Shown one piece after another: positions 12,368-13,788 of a stretch of DNA of 13,788 nt. Within the stretch, counting starts at the first letter, position 1; each line of letters opens with the position of its first letter. Source of the stretch: JANNHP01 sp031404455 (GTDB taxonomy: Bacteria > Planctomycetota > JAJSAM01 > JAJVHW01). The stretch is from contig JANNHP010000083.1 of assembly GCA_031404455.1 (NCBI GenBank), positions 1-13,788 on the forward strand. Direction: 5' to 3'. Below the pieces are notes generated by a model that searched no databases, had not been told where the DNA came from, and saw only the letters and a list, made by a program, of their open reading frames with translations. The translations under genes and the position numbers were made by a program.

Positions 12368-13111
12368 TCATCGCAGGTCGAAGTCGAGGTCGCGCAGGTC
12401 GCCCGCGCGAAGCGAGATCCTGGTCTCGCCCTCGATCGACCTGCGGTCCGCCGTGAACGATTCGTGCCACACTTGGAACCGGTACTCGCCCGGCGGTAGT
12501 CCGCGAATCTCGAAGCGCCCGGCGGCGTCGGTCGTCGCGAAGAAGGGGTGGTCGAGGACGAAGACGAACGCCTGCATCCAGGCGTACACGTCGTCCTGAA
12601 TCACCACCGGCTTCGCCTGTGCGGCGAACGACGTCGTGAACGGCAGGGCGCTGATCGTCGCGCCGACGGCGGACGGACCCTGCGGCACCACGTGCGGCGC
12701 GTACGTCCGGACGTCCGTCGCCGAGATCCGGAGCGACTGCGTCGCACCGAGCCCGAAGACGTGCGGGCGGTACACGGCCGCGACGACGCGAAGTTCGAAC
12801 GGCTCCGCCGGGACCGGCCACTCCCGCTCTCGGTGCGGCCCTTGGTCGGCCCAGACGAAGGCATGCGGCATCCCGCCGTCCGCGGCGAGCTCGGACCGCT
12901 CGTTCGGGGGGAACTCGCTTCCCCACGCGCGGACGAGCTCCTCGTCGGAGACGGGGATCGGGCAGACGATCGTGCCGGGCGGCCCCGGACGCGCCCCGCT
13001 CCATCGCACCACGCCACGGACCGTCGTGGAAGCGGGCTCCGGCGCCGACGTCGTCGTCTCCCCGCCGCAGCCGCTCGCGGCGAGGACGACCGCGACCGCC
13101 GTCCGCCTCAT
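12368..13111 (-). CDS. Paralogous lipoprotein with degenerate cupredoxin copper site
   Basis: A 247-residue predicted lipoprotein (signal to Cys15 in AASGCGGE) related to the cupredoxin lipoprotein downstream along most of its length. Shared blocks include MPHAFVWADQGPH, RPHVFGL, VFVLDHPFFATTDAAG and LPPGEYRFQVWHESFTADR. When aligned by eye, the copper ligands His162, Cys199 and His202 of the neighbour correspond here to Tyr137, Asp173 and Tyr176; only Met179 is kept. It is therefore unlikely to bind type 1 copper, and may be a structural or regulatory partner, or have taken another role. Cys50 is conserved but the second cysteine is not. The start is ATG 13111; a GTG one codon earlier is possible and no strong ribosome-binding site is seen. 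It lies 13 bp after the upstream gene. Confidence 0.8.
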   Translation of the reverse strand: MRRTAVAVVLAASGCGGETTTSAPEPASTTVRGVVRWSGARPGPPGTIVCPIPVSDEELVRAWGSEFPPNERSELAADGGMPHAFVWADQGPHREREWPVPAEPFELRVVAAVYRPHVFGLGATQSLRISATDVRTYAPHVVPQGPSAVGATISALPFTTSFAAQAKPVVIQDDVYAWMQAFVFVLDHPFFATTDAAGRFEIRGLPPGEYRFQVWHESFTADRRSIEGETRISLRAGDLRDLDFDLR

Positions 13112-13124
13112 CACGCCGGAGAGC

Positions 13125-13788
13125 CTACTTCCCCCGCGCCCGGATCGCTTCGACCGCCCGTTGCGCGGCGGCCTTGACCTCCGGGCCGAACTCCGACCGC
13201 GGTGCGGCGGCGAGGTTCAGGAGTTCCACGTCCTCCGCGGTGCCGACGATCGCGAGCGCCGCCGCGGCGTTCAGCGCGTGACGTCCGTCGGGCCCTAGCA
13301 CGACGACGCCATCGCCGGGCGACACGCGCGCGCCGTCCGCGACGAGACGCTTCAGCACGCGTCCTGGGACGGGAGCGATGACGTCGGACTCCGAGCCGTC
13401 GTCCCACCGGAGCCGGGCGACCGGCGCCTGCTCGCGGATGGGCATCTCGACGGCGACGATCGCCGAGACGACGCCCGAGTCGGCCGCGGTCACCGTGAAG
13501 GAGTCGAGCATCGACCGAAGCACCGGCCGCGACTCCGCGCGGCCCGACTTGGCGAGCGAGCACGCGGCGTTGCGGCGGACGAGGACCGAGTCGTCGCTCG
13601 CGACCAACTCGGTGAGACGCGCCACGAACTCCTCGCGCCCGGCGTCGAACTGCATCGCCCACGCGGCCGCGACGCGGACGGGGTCCTCCGTGCGCTTCGA
13701 CGTCTCGACGAGGAGCCGCGCCCAGCGGTCGCGGCCGACGTCGTTCTCGGCCAGCCGTCGCGTGATCTCCTCGATCCCGTGCTGCGCC
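13125..13788 (-). CDS. HEAT-repeat protein with barrel-sandwich (lipoyl-like) domain, partial
   Basis: The open frame runs from the right edge to TAG at 13127-13125, showing 221 C-terminal codons; the start is outside. The first part has HEAT-like helical repeats (EDPVRVAAAWAM and DSVLVRRNAACSLAKSGRAE). From about 13505 to 13290 the sequence changes to a beta-rich domain: FTVTAADSGVVSAIV, then SDVIAPVPGRVLKRLVADGARVSPGD, which resembles the barrel-sandwich hybrid of biotinyl/lipoyl carriers and HlyD-type adaptors. The modifiable lysine of true carriers is absent. A further HEAT-like repeat (HALNAAAALAIVGTAEDVELLNLAA) ends the protein. Such folds act as scaffolds; the function here is unknown. 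It ends 13 bp before the lipoprotein gene, so it is likely in the same transcript. An internal ATG at 13655 is not the true start because the repeat pattern continues upstream. Confidence 0.75.
   Translation of the reverse strand, partial: AQHGIEEITRRLAENDVGRDRWARLLVETSKRTEDPVRVAAAWAMQFDAGREEFVARLTELVASDDSVLVRRNAACSLAKSGRAESRPVLRSMLDSFTVTAADSGVVSAIVAVEMPIREQAPVARLRWDDGSESDVIAPVPGRVLKRLVADGARVSPGDGVVVLGPDGRHALNAAAALAIVGTAEDVELLNLAAAPRSEFGPEVKAAAQRAVEAIRARGK

Noticed and set aside
1..13788. tRNA, rRNA, riboswitch and CRISPR arrays
   Set aside because: Read through for cloverleaf-like ends, rRNA-like conserved blocks and regularly spaced repeats; none was recognised.

Overview
The window is GC-rich bacterial DNA with tightly packed genes, almost all on the minus strand. 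Its main content is an aa3-type cytochrome c oxidase locus with its heme A and copper-insertion genes. The gene set (SCO1, a DUF420 protein and a small CPNCK membrane protein beside ctaA, ctaB, ctaD and coxB, with cupredoxin-like lipoproteins upstream) suggests Planctomycetota or a related group. That assignment is inference from gene content and base composition; no rRNA gene is present to test it.

Layout, left to right. (1) 1-522, minus: the N-terminal part of glutamyl-tRNA synthetase, running off the left edge. (2) 523-2265, plus: two unrelated type II toxin-antitoxin modules. The first is a short antitoxin followed by a RelE/ParE toxin; the second is a Gp49/HigB-like toxin followed by an XRE antitoxin. 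Between them, 1162-1610 has no convincing gene. It holds a second copy of the gltX start (1187-1248), a 287-bp segment bounded by 23-bp imperfect inverted repeats (1242-1528), a chain of hairpins and the promoter of the second module. (3) 2391-3242, minus: a PD-(D/E)XK nuclease with four cysteines suited to an Fe-S cluster. (4) 3272-6397, minus: a CPNCK mini-protein, a DUF420 membrane protein, a SCO1/SenC copper protein and an ABC exporter (permease and ATPase), with several overlapping start/stop codons. A 100-bp palindromic repeat (6411-6510) separates these from the genes upstream. (5) 6532-11268, minus: ctaB, ctaA, ctaD (subunit I) and coxB (subunit II). (6) 11388-13111, minus: two related lipoproteins; one keeps a type 1 copper site and the other has lost most of it. 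(7) 13125-13788, minus: the C-terminal part of a HEAT-repeat protein with an embedded barrel-sandwich (lipoyl/biotinyl-like) domain.

How the genes fit together. CtaB and CtaA convert heme B to heme O and then heme A for subunit I. SCO1, DUF420 and possibly the CPNCK protein are placed to metallate or assemble the copper centres of subunits II and I. The copper lipoprotein upstream could be an electron carrier or copper carrier on the outer face of the membrane. Subunits III and IV of the oxidase are not in the window. The toxin-antitoxin segment looks like a small accessory insertion beside gltX and is not functionally tied to respiration.
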